From contig NZ_WJXZ01000014.1 in NCBI RefSeq assembly GCF_009668025.1, positions 1,335,097-1,399,096 of the forward strand: DNA of 64,000 nucleotides, read 5' to 3'. The position numbers and the translations under genes were made by a program. Below, piece after piece: positions 8,278 to 16,243 of this stretch. The DNA comes from Larkinella terrae (GTDB lineage: Bacteria > Bacteroidota > Bacteroidia > Cytophagales > Spirosomataceae). Every line of letters begins with the position of its first letter. Position 1 is the first letter of the stretch. The notes beneath the pieces are model-generated. The model worked only from the letters and a program-made list of their open reading frames with translations, ran no database searches and had not been told where the DNA came from.

Positions 8278-10659
8278 ATGCGCTGCTTTTATTTGTTGTG
8301 CTGTCTGGTTGTCTTTTTGACCGGATCAGCAATGGCGCAAACGTTGTTAAAGCAAGCGGATCGCCAGTTTGACGTTTTGGCATTCGGCAACGCCATCGGG
8401 CTGTATGAACAGGCGCTCAACCACGTCAACTTATCCGAGGAGGAGCGGTTGGCGACACTGTCGAAACTGGGATATAGTTACCGACAGATTCGGGATACGC
8501 AAAATGCCGAACGGGTTTACCGAACCCTGCTCGGTTCTCTGAAACAGCCCAAAAACGACTACATCCCCTGTTATCTCTATTTTGCTCAGGCGTTGGCCAG
8601 CAACGGCAAGTACAAAGAATCGCAGGAAGTTTACGGTATCTACAGCAAATACCAGAGCGACGATCCACGGGGTAAGCAGTTTTCCAAACTCTACAATGAC
8701 GTCAGTATCCTGTCGCGCAATGCCGGAAACTATAAGATAGAATTTCTGGAAATTAATACGAAGAAGGCCGAATTCAGTCCGATGTATTACAAGGAAGGAC
8801 TGGTTTTTGTCGCCAATAAGAGACCGGGAAAGGCCTTGAAAAGGGTCTTCAGCTGGGATAATTCGACTTTTCTGGATTTATACTACATGCCCGATGCGAC
8901 CGTAATGGGCGAAACCGTGGCCAGTTTGGGCGGGGCGCCGGAAAACCGGAAGAAAAAGCGGACCAGACACCTGCGAACCCTGGGCGAGGATGAATACACC
9001 GAACCGACGGCCAATGATTCCCGAACCCTGGGATTTAATAACGGAACTACCGGCCAGAACCAGCGTAATTTGGAGGAAGGGGCATCCCTTAACACCCGAA
9101 GCTTCGGGCAGACCCTAAACACCAAATACCACGAAGGACCGGTCGCGTTTACGAAAGATGGCGCAAAGGTTTTCTTCACCCGAAATAATTACAACAACGG
9201 AAAATACCGCCAAAGCTCAGATGGGATCAATAAATTAAAGCTGTATGTGGCTGAGGGCCAGAAAGGTGTCTGGGGAGATGCGAAGGAACTGCCCTTCAAC
9301 AGCGATGAGTATTCGACCGGGCACCCGGCGCTGAGCCCGAATGATAAACTTCTGTTTTTTGCCTCAGACCGGCCGGGCGGTTTTGGCGGAACCGACCTGT
9401 ACGTGTCCGGTTTTGCGGATGGGAAATGGTCGGAACCGGTTAATTTGGGGAAAGATATCAATACCAGAGGAAACGAACTGTTTCCGTTTGTCGACGACCG
9501 GGGCAATCTCTATTTCTCGTCGGACGGCCACCCCGGTTTGGGCGATCTGGATATTTTTTACGCCCAGCTAATGGACGGAACGCGGGTGAAATCGGTGCAG
9601 AATATTGGTGAACCGCTCAATTCCTCCAAAGACGATTTTGGGATTGTTACCGACGGAGCGCGGATGCTGGGGTTTATCAGCAGCAACCGACTGAACGGTG
9701 GGACCGATGATGACATTTACCGGTTTCGGCGGGAAGGGGCGTTGTATGCCTGTCGCGAACTGACCATCAATGTGTTCGACTCGCAGACGAAACAACCCAT
9801 CGGAAATGCGCTGCTTGATATTGATCAGAAAGATTTTCTGGATGGCAAGCGGCAGACCCAAACCGATGGGGAAGGTAACATCCGGATTTGTTTGGACCCG
9901 GAAAGTGATTTTCGGATTTCGGCTTCCATGAATGGTTACCAAACCAACCGGCTGGGTTTTTCGACCAAAGGCCTGTCGGACGATCAGCCGCTTCGGCTCG
10001 AAATACCGCTCAATGGGGTTGAATTGCTCACGACGAAACCGCTGAAATCAAAAATTCGGGGACGTGTTTTGACCCACTCGGAGCGGCAACCCATTGATGG
10101 CGTGGAAGTTGTTCTGCGCAATCTGTGTGATAGCACGGTTTTGGAAATGATAACCGGTCCGGATGGTAGCTACGAGTTTTCGGTCGATCCAGGTTGTGAA
10201 TACATTGTCGAAGCCTTGAAAGATTGCATGGGAACGACCGGCGCGCGCGTTTCGCCTGCCGCCGATGCTTCCACCGAACTGACCATGTTTCGCGAAGGCG
10301 ACATAATTGAAATTGACAACATTTACTACGACCTCGATAAATGGAATATTCGCCCCGATGCGGCCATTGAAATGGATAAACTGGTGGTTTTGATGAAAAA
10401 ATACCCGACAATGCGGATTGAAATGCGATCGCATACCGATAGTCGGGGATCGGCGCTTTATAACAAAATCCTATCGACGAAAAGGGCCGAAGCCGCCGTG
10501 GCTTACCTCAGAAAAAATGGTATTTCGGCCCGGCGAATGAAAGCGGGCGGTTATGGCGAAAGCATTCTGCTGAACGCGTGCCGGGATGGCGTGAGGTGTA
10601 CCGAAGCCGAACACCAACGCAATCGCCGGACGGAAATTAAGATACTTCAGATTGAATAA
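8278..10659 (+). CDS. PorE-like OmpA-family protein (TPR, PD40 propeller, CRD, OmpA)
   Basis: 793 residues from the ATG at 8278. An in-frame ATG at 8203 would add 25 residues with no signal character, whereas 8278 gives a clean signal peptide ending AMAQ. Order of parts: TPR-like helices (about 20-150), WD40-like PD40 propeller blades (about 160-500; TGHPALSPNDKLLFFASDR is one blade), carboxypeptidase-regulatory-like beta domains (about 510-680), and a C-terminal OmpA peptidoglycan-binding domain with SHTDSRGSALYNKILSTKRA. This is the architecture described for PorE, the T9SS periplasmic protein that ties the outer-membrane complex to peptidoglycan. An unusual basic and Asn/Gly-rich insert (about residues 220-280, starting RKKKRTRH) interrupts the propeller. 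It is flanked by two PorP/SprF genes. It may be the housekeeping PorE or a paralogue dedicated to this cassette. Confidence 0.88.
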   Translation: MRCFYLLCCLVVFLTGSAMAQTLLKQADRQFDVLAFGNAIGLYEQALNHVNLSEEERLATLSKLGYSYRQIRDTQNAERVYRTLLGSLKQPKNDYIPCYLYFAQALASNGKYKESQEVYGIYSKYQSDDPRGKQFSKLYNDVSILSRNAGNYKIEFLEINTKKAEFSPMYYKEGLVFVANKRPGKALKRVFSWDNSTFLDLYYMPDATVMGETVASLGGAPENRKKKRTRHLRTLGEDEYTEPTANDSRTLGFNNGTTGQNQRNLEEGASLNTRSFGQTLNTKYHEGPVAFTKDGAKVFFTRNNYNNGKYRQSSDGINKLKLYVAEGQKGVWGDAKELPFNSDEYSTGHPALSPNDKLLFFASDRPGGFGGTDLYVSGFADGKWSEPVNLGKDINTRGNELFPFVDDRGNLYFSSDGHPGLGDLDIFYAQLMDGTRVKSVQNIGEPLNSSKDDFGIVTDGARMLGFISSNRLNGGTDDDIYRFRREGALYACRELTINVFDSQTKQPIGNALLDIDQKDFLDGKRQTQTDGEGNIRICLDPESDFRISASMNGYQTNRLGFSTKGLSDDQPLRLEIPLNGVELLTTKPLKSKIRGRVLTHSERQPIDGVEVVLRNLCDSTVLEMITGPDGSYEFSVDPGCEYIVEALKDCMGTTGARVSPAADASTELTMFREGDIIEIDNIYYDLDKWNIRPDAAIEMDKLVVLMKKYPTMRIEMRSHTDSRGSALYNKILSTKRAEAAVAYLRKNGISARRMKAGGYGESILLNACRDGVRCTEAEHQRNRRTEIKILQIE

Positions 10660-10698
10660 CTTTAATTTGTACCTTCGTACACCCAATTCTGCATGTGA

Positions 10699-11619
10699 AT
10701 GATTCGACGACTTGTCTGGAAAACCGCCCTTGGTATTGTCTTGCTGTTTGCCGGAAGCCAAACCGTATGGGCGCAACGTGAGGTACTCTATTCACAATAT
10801 TTAATTAATCCCCTGACGATCAACCCCGCCTATACCGGTGCGCGCGAAAGCCTGACCATGACCGCCATTTTTCGCCGAAAATGGTTTGGACTTCAGGGAG
10901 CGGGTTTTCCAATTACACAAAGTTTTGGCGCCGACGGGGCGCTTGCCGGTGGAAAAGTGGGTATTGGACTTCAGGCCCTGAACGACCGGATGGGGCTGTA
11001 TTCGGCAACCGGTTTTTACGGCAGTCTGGCCTATCTGATTACGCTGCCGTCGATGGCAAAGCTATCTTTTGGAGGTTCGGGCGGTATCAACGTATTACCG
11101 ATTTACGATCCCACGAGTTCAACGAGTATCAATCGGGCCATTCCCAGTGTTGGCGTGGGCGTTTATTACGAAGCCGACCGATTCTGGGCCGGTATTTCCA
11201 TGCCCGAACTGGTAACCCGTCCGATTTCGCTGGCGGCCGGGCAGGCGGCTCCACTTCGTTACCAGCGTCCGCTGTATATTAATTTCGGTGGACGTTTCTC
11301 AGCGGGTGAAAGCATTGATTTTATGCCCTCCATTTTACTGACCCACCAGACCGGTTTACCGCTCGGCATTGACCTGAATGCCAAACTTTGGATCGAACAA
11401 AAACTGGGTCTGACGCTTTCCTACCGGGCCAACAATGCCACGCTCATCAGTACACAGAACTATTTCGTTGCCATGGCGGAATACGAGCTGTCGAAGAGCA
11501 TTCGGGTGGGTTATTCGCTCAGCAGTCGGCAGGTCGAGAATCCGTTTTATCCCCAGAAAAGCGTTCACGAGATCATATTCCGATTCACGCCCAATCCCAT
11601 TAAATTTCGCTATCAGTAA
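10699..11619 (+). CDS. PorP/SprF family T9SS outer-membrane protein (second copy)
   Basis: 306 residues, with a signal peptide ending near VWAQR and then QYLINPLTINPAYTGARES, the family's conserved N-terminal motif. It is clearly paralogous to the product of 7192-8181: both share NPAYxG, a NDRxGxYxxTGxY segment and a C-terminal RxGYxxxxxxxNxxxxxxHEIxxR pattern. It follows the PorE-like gene by 39 bases and is probably in the same operon. It is expected in the outer membrane as part of a T9SS assembly. Its substrate is unknown, since no second type B protein is visible nearby. Confidence 0.92.
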   Translation: MIRRLVWKTALGIVLLFAGSQTVWAQREVLYSQYLINPLTINPAYTGARESLTMTAIFRRKWFGLQGAGFPITQSFGADGALAGGKVGIGLQALNDRMGLYSATGFYGSLAYLITLPSMAKLSFGGSGGINVLPIYDPTSSTSINRAIPSVGVGVYYEADRFWAGISMPELVTRPISLAAGQAAPLRYQRPLYINFGGRFSAGESIDFMPSILLTHQTGLPLGIDLNAKLWIEQKLGLTLSYRANNATLISTQNYFVAMAEYELSKSIRVGYSLSSRQVENPFYPQKSVHEIIFRFTPNPIKFRYQ

Positions 11620-11622
11620 CGG

Positions 11623-11704
11623 GTTTATGATTTCTGGTTAGCAATTCCGCACGATTGAGACCCACTGCCAGGCTTGCTCAGGCTTTAAACCAGAAACTTT
11701 AAAC
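11623..11704. repeat. Imperfect long-armed inverted repeat
   Basis: The left arm (11623-11642, with core tttctggtt) pairs with the right arm (11681-11704, core aaccagaaa). The arms are about 20 bases and imperfect, with a 38-base spacer. It fills the gap between the second PorP gene and the glycosyltransferase and may end the T9SS operon transcript; there is no U tract directly after it. Confidence 0.5.
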
Positions 11705-11717
11705 GGTCCAGCTACTT

Positions 11718-12590
11718 ATGAAAGTTTCCGGTTTTAGCTTCATCCGAAATGCCGTCAAATACGATTATCCGATCATTGAAGCCATCCAATCGGTCCTGCC
11801 GCTTTGTGATGAGTTTGTAATCGCAGTCGGGAATTCGGAAGACGATACGCTGAAACTCATTCAATCGATCGGGTCGGACAAAATCCGGATTATTGAAACC
11901 GTCTGGGATGATTCGTTGCGGGAAGGGGGGCGGGTGCTGGCAATTGAAACCGATAAGGCGCTGGCGGCTGTGGCTCCGGATTCTGACTGGGCCTTTTACA
12001 TTCAGGGTGACGAGGTTTTGCATGAAAAATACCTGCCCGCAATCCGCGAGGCCATGCTCAGGTATAAGGACGATCCGGCGGTCGAGGGATTATTGCTCAA
12101 CTACCTGCATTTTTACGGGTCCTATCGGTACGTCGGAGATTCCCGGCGCTGGTACCGCCGGGAAATCCGGATTATCCGCAACAATGGCAACATCCTGGCG
12201 TACCGGGATGCGCAGGGCTTCCGGACTCGTGACAATCAGAAGCTTGGCGTGAAGCTCATCAACGCAACCATGTACCATTATGGCTGGGTAAAACCGCCTG
12301 AAAAACAGGTCGATAAACTCAGTAATTTCGGGCGATACTGGCACGATGACGCGCACATGGCCAGATCACGCGAAGAACTGAAAGAGTTCGATTACCGGGA
12401 AGTAGATTCGCTGGCGTTCTTCGAGGGGACGCATCCGGCGGTTATGCAACCCCGCATCGATCGCATGAACTGGCAGTTCGACTTCGATATTCGGCAGAAG
12501 AAATTGTCCTTCAAAAACCGGTTTCTGAAAGCCATCGAAAACCTGACGGGCTGGCGAGTGGGCGAATACCGGAATTATAAATTACTCTGA
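11718..12590 (+). CDS. Family-2-like glycosyltransferase
   Basis: 290 residues, with no signal peptide or membrane segment. It begins MKVSGFSFIRNAVKYDYP, typical of GT2-like enzymes (SGFxFIRNxxxxDYP), continues with SVLPLCDEFVIAVGNSEDDT and carries a metal-binding-like acidic site in FYIQGDEVLHEKY. The C-terminal half is rich in Tyr/Trp/Arg. Family role: transfer of a sugar from an NDP-sugar to an acceptor in the cytoplasm, usually for surface glycans. Donor and acceptor cannot be read from sequence. It stands alone, convergent with the iron permease-like gene 6 bases downstream. Confidence 0.85.
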   Translation: MKVSGFSFIRNAVKYDYPIIEAIQSVLPLCDEFVIAVGNSEDDTLKLIQSIGSDKIRIIETVWDDSLREGGRVLAIETDKALAAVAPDSDWAFYIQGDEVLHEKYLPAIREAMLRYKDDPAVEGLLLNYLHFYGSYRYVGDSRRWYRREIRIIRNNGNILAYRDAQGFRTRDNQKLGVKLINATMYHYGWVKPPEKQVDKLSNFGRYWHDDAHMARSREELKEFDYREVDSLAFFEGTHPAVMQPRIDRMNWQFDFDIRQKKLSFKNRFLKAIENLTGWRVGEYRNYKLL

Positions 12591-12596
12591 ATCAGC

Positions 12597-13076
12597 TTAT
12601 TTGTTTTTTTTGTGGTTCTTGCCTTTTCCCTGCGCTTCCATTTTTTCGGCATGAAGTTCTTCCGCTTCTTCCACCGAATGCGATTCGGTTACTCTGTTTT
12701 CCTTTTTCGCTTTTTCAACCAGCACACCGTAAAACCGGTGCAGGGTGATCAGTTCTTCTTCCGACAAGTCTTCAATATTGAGCAGCCGGTTGCTGGCTTT
12801 GCTGTGGGAGGCAATCAACTCATTTAATTTGAGCTGAATGGCCATTGAATCCTTGTTCTGCGATTTCTGAATCAGAAAAACCATCAGAAAAGTGATGATG
12901 GTCGTTCCGGTGTTGATAATCAATTGCCAGGTATCGGAATAGTGAAAAATCGGGCCGGTAATGAGCCAGACGATAATTGTCAATAAGGCAAGCAGAAAAG
13001 CAGTTGAACTGCCGGTGGCTTTCGTAACCACACCGGCAAAATGTTCGAAAATGGCAACAAATCCCTTCTTTTCCAT
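12597..13076 (-). CDS. Low-affinity iron permease family membrane protein
   Basis: 159 residues with two transmembrane segments (about 22-43 and 50-68: FLLALLTIIVWLITGPIF, then an IINTGTTIITFLMVFLIQ segment). The motif TGPIFHYSDTWQLIINTGTTIITFLMVFLIQKSQN followed by a cytoplasmic KLNELI helix is characteristic of the family named after fungal Fet4. The C-terminus is highly charged and ends in Lys-rich residues. Bacterial members are much shorter than Fet4 and their transport activity is not established, so the name should be read as a family label. It is convergent with the glycosyltransferase and divergent from the ABC exporter. Confidence 0.8.
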   Translation of the reverse strand: MEKKGFVAIFEHFAGVVTKATGSSTAFLLALLTIIVWLITGPIFHYSDTWQLIINTGTTIITFLMVFLIQKSQNKDSMAIQLKLNELIASHSKASNRLLNIEDLSEEELITLHRFYGVLVEKAKKENRVTESHSVEEAEELHAEKMEAQGKGKNHKKNK

Positions 13077-13153
13077 TACTTGGGGCTATTTTTAAGGTGG
13101 TTTTTGAGTGAATTCTGGACCGCTTACCAGAAAGTGGCAAGATACGAACTCAG

Positions 13154-13188
13154 TACGTTGCCAGAACCAATTTCGTTCTGACAACGTA
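13154..13188. promoter_or_regulatory. Operator-like inverted repeat before the ABC exporter
   Basis: Two 14-base arms (13154-13167 tacgttgccagaac and 13175-13188 gttctgacaacgta) with one mismatch and a 7-base spacer. The right arm runs into the first candidate ATG (13188). The position suits a repressor site or a leader hairpin controlling the exporter. If it is a leader hairpin, translation more likely begins at the second ATG (13197). The binding protein is unknown. Confidence 0.45.
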
Positions 13189-15059
13189 TGGTTTATATGG
13201 CAAAAACTCCAGTCCCAGACTTTCCGGGTCGCGTGATCGCAAGTGCGGAAGACAAGTCCGAATTATCCTGGAAAGACCGGTTTGCGGCTCTTCGAAACAT
13301 ACCGGCATTTTTCCGGATGATCTGGCAGGCATCGCCCGGTTTATTCCTGGGCAATGCGGCCGTGCGGCTTATTCGGGCGGCCATGCCTGCCTTAACGCTG
13401 TACATTGGGAAGCTCATCATTGATGAGGTCATTCTGTTGTCGAAACAAGCCGGGAGCAATACAGATTGGCTCTGGACATTGGTAGCGGCTGAGTTCGGGC
13501 TGGCGGTTTTGTCAACTGCACTCGGGCGGCTCACCAGTCTGATCGACGGTTTGCTGGGCGATCTGGTCACCAACCGTACGTCGGTCCGGCTGATGGAACA
13601 CGCGGCTACGCTGGATCTCGAGCAGTTTGAAGATGCCACGTTCTATGACAAACTCGAGCGCGCCCGGCGGCAGACCACGGGCCGGTCTTTTCTGCTTTCC
13701 GGCGTTTTTGGCCAGCTTCAGGAACTCATCTCGGTAGGTTTTCTGGCCGCTGGTCTGGCCGTTTACAATCCCTGGCTGCTGCTTTTACTGCTTCTGGCCG
13801 TCATTCCGGCCTTTATTGGCGACAATTATTTTAACCAGAAAAGCTATTCCCTATCGCGGAGCTGGACGCCCGAACGGCGCGAGCTCGATTACCTGCGGTT
13901 TGTGGGCGCGAGCGATGAAACCGCTAAAGAAGTCAAGATCTTCGGTTTATCGAACTTCCTGATCGACCGGTTTCGGGATTTGTCGGGGCAATATTACCTG
14001 AAAAACCGGAATCTGTCCATCCGGCGGGCAGGCTGGGGAACTGCCCTGACCATCATCGGAACCGTGGGGTATTACAGTGCCTACATCTGGATCGTGGCGC
14101 GGGCGGTCAATGGCAGCATTTCCATCGGTGACCTGACGTTTCTGGCGGGATCGTTTCGGCAACTGCGCGGGTCGATGGAAGGTATTCTGCTGCAATTCAG
14201 TAGTTTAACGCAGGAAGCGGTTTATCTACAGGATTTATTCGATTTTTTTGAAATAAAACCGCTGATTCACTCGTCGGAAAAACCGCTGCCGTTTCCCGGA
14301 AAAATCCAGCAGGGGTTTGTGTTTGAGAATGTTGGGTTTAAATACACCAACTCCGACCGATGGGCCCTTCGCAACCTGAGTTTCCAGCTCACACCCGGCG
14401 AAAAACTGGCGCTGGTGGGCGAAAACGGGGCAGGAAAAACGACCCTGGTCAAGCTGCTGGCTCGCTTGTATGACCCGACGGAGGGCCGGATTCTGCTCGA
14501 CGGACATGACCTCCGCGACTACGATTTGCTCGATCTGCGTCGGAACATCAGCGTAATTTTTCAGGATTACGTCCGTTTCAAAATGTCGGCCGGCGTCAAT
14601 ATTGCCGTCGGCGACATTGACGCCCGAACGAACCAGCCGCGTATCGAAAACTCCGCGCAACGCAGCCTGGCTGATACCGTCATAGCGAAATTGCCCGGCG
14701 GTTATGAACAGCAATTGGGCCGCAGCTTCGGCAAAGGCGTTGAATTATCGGGCGGAGAATGGCAGAAAGTGGCGCTGGGCCGGGCCTACATGCGGGATGC
14801 GGAAGTCCTGATTCTCGACGAACCGACAGCCGCGCTGGATGCCCGCGCCGAATACGAAGTTTTCCAGCGGTTTTCCCGACTGACCGAAGGCAAAACCGCG
14901 GTTATTATCTCCCACCGGTTTTCGACCGTCCGCATGGCCGACCGGATTCTGGTCTTGGAAAGTGGGAAATTGCTGGAAATCGGCAGTCATAACGAGTTAC
15001 TGGAAAAGAACGGCCGGTATGCGGAACTGTTTCAGTTGCAGGCTCGGGGATATCTGTAA
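13188..15059 (+). CDS. ABC-type exporter, fused permease and ATPase
   Basis: 623 residues from 13188, or 620 from the in-frame ATG at 13197, which begins MAKTPVPDF. The N-terminal half is a six-helix ABC transmembrane domain (about 40-340). The C-terminal half is the ATPase, with Walker A GENGAGKTT near residue 410, signature LSGGEWQ near 519, Walker B LILDEPTAALDA near 543 and switch His in ISHRFST. Exporters of this build work as homodimers or heterodimers in the inner membrane and export lipids, peptides or drugs. No partner half-transporter lies next to it, so a homodimer is likely. Substrate unknown. An inverted repeat sits directly in front of the start. Confidence 0.92.
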   Translation: MVYMAKTPVPDFPGRVIASAEDKSELSWKDRFAALRNIPAFFRMIWQASPGLFLGNAAVRLIRAAMPALTLYIGKLIIDEVILLSKQAGSNTDWLWTLVAAEFGLAVLSTALGRLTSLIDGLLGDLVTNRTSVRLMEHAATLDLEQFEDATFYDKLERARRQTTGRSFLLSGVFGQLQELISVGFLAAGLAVYNPWLLLLLLLAVIPAFIGDNYFNQKSYSLSRSWTPERRELDYLRFVGASDETAKEVKIFGLSNFLIDRFRDLSGQYYLKNRNLSIRRAGWGTALTIIGTVGYYSAYIWIVARAVNGSISIGDLTFLAGSFRQLRGSMEGILLQFSSLTQEAVYLQDLFDFFEIKPLIHSSEKPLPFPGKIQQGFVFENVGFKYTNSDRWALRNLSFQLTPGEKLALVGENGAGKTTLVKLLARLYDPTEGRILLDGHDLRDYDLLDLRRNISVIFQDYVRFKMSAGVNIAVGDIDARTNQPRIENSAQRSLADTVIAKLPGGYEQQLGRSFGKGVELSGGEWQKVALGRAYMRDAEVLILDEPTAALDARAEYEVFQRFSRLTEGKTAVIISHRFSTVRMADRILVLESGKLLEIGSHNELLEKNGRYAELFQLQARGYL

Positions 15060-15102
15060 ACTGAATAGTTTGTTCGGTTTTATGTAGTTAACTATTTAAA
15101 AA

Positions 15103-16026
15103 TCAGCGCACTGCTTTTTGATCTTCAGGAAGGGCGACGGGTTGCATATAAGCATGTTTGATGGCCGGAAATTTCTGCTGAATCGATTGGTGGATGCGCA
15201 CAATGGCCTGATTGATGGCGTCCGTCGTTAAATCAGCCTGAAAAACCACTCCCTGCACCAGTGTAATTTCTTCCGGTCCCAGGTAAATAGTGGCAATTTT
15301 GAGGGCTTTCAGCACCGCCGGATCGGATTCCGTCAGCGCCATCAGTTGCTGACTCGTCTCGTGATCGACGCCTTCGCCCATCAGTAAACTCTTGCTTTCG
15401 CGGGCCAGTACCACCGAAACCGATACCAGCAACAGGCCAATCAGAATAGACGCCAGCCCATCGAAATACGGATTATTCAGTTCATGTCCGAGAATAACGC
15501 CTAAAAAGGCGATAATCAGTCCCAGCACGTCAGAAGCATCTTCAAACAAAACCGTAAACGTGGCCGAATCCTTACTGTCTTTGATGGCCGCCCAGAAAGA
15601 CTGGTTTCCGCGCTGAACGTTAAAAGCCCGCCAGGCAGTGATCAATGAATAACCGTCGAGCACAAAAGCTACGCCCAAAACAATGTAATTCCAGAACGGA
15701 TCCTTGATCAATTCCGGGTGCTGGATGTGCGTCACGCCCTCGTAAAACGACACGCCCCCGCCAATGGCAAAAATCAACAGGGCCACCACGTACGACCAGA
15801 AATACTGCTCCCGACCGTAACCGAAAGGCCGTTTTTCGTCGGGCGGTCGCTGGCTTCGGCTCACGCCCAGCAGCAGAAGCAACTCGTTCAGGGTGTCGAC
15901 CAGCGAGTGAATTCCCTCGGAAATCATGGCCGAGCTGCCTGTCACGCTGGCCGCTACAAACTTGGTGGCGGCAATGCCCAGATTGGCCGCCAATGCCGTA
16001 TAAAGCGGAGTTTTCGATGATGCCAT
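15103..16026 (-). CDS. Cation diffusion facilitator family transporter
   Basis: 307 residues from the ATG at 16026 (MASSKTPLYTALAANLGIA). A further upstream in-frame start at 16077 would add 17 basic residues before the first membrane helix. CDF features: an HxxxD metal site in SEGIHSLVDTLNELLLLLG, a second acidic pair in LFEDASDVLGL, a cytosolic His-containing turn, and a C-terminal beta-alpha domain. Family role: proton-coupled efflux of Zn2+, Fe2+, Mn2+ or related ions from the cytoplasm. The metal cannot be assigned with confidence. It is convergent with the ABC exporter and divergent from the GH-like gene. Confidence 0.9.
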   Translation of the reverse strand: MASSKTPLYTALAANLGIAATKFVAASVTGSSAMISEGIHSLVDTLNELLLLLGVSRSQRPPDEKRPFGYGREQYFWSYVVALLIFAIGGGVSFYEGVTHIQHPELIKDPFWNYIVLGVAFVLDGYSLITAWRAFNVQRGNQSFWAAIKDSKDSATFTVLFEDASDVLGLIIAFLGVILGHELNNPYFDGLASILIGLLLVSVSVVLARESKSLLMGEGVDHETSQQLMALTESDPAVLKALKIATIYLGPEEITLVQGVVFQADLTTDAINQAIVRIHQSIQQKFPAIKHAYMQPVALPEDQKAVR

Positions 16027-16243
16027 ACCACTGAAACGGTTCTGCAGTTGCAGATGTTTCGAGGTAATTTTCCGCAATCGGCGTGCTGGTGGATCATGAT
16101 AATCGGTTGAGAATTAATTGCATTATATTTCCCTGTTCCGGCGCTTTTGGGTATGAACTACTTTCCGGATTCCCGTTCGTAGTTCGGTGAATGTAAAACC
16201 GTTATTTAAAATCCCGGAGTGAGCTGGCTCGCCCGAATAGATT

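Noticed and set aside
12597-13076. Reading the low-affinity iron permease name as proof of iron import
   Set aside because: The bacterial protein is far shorter than the fungal transporter and transport has not been shown for this type; only the family label is kept.
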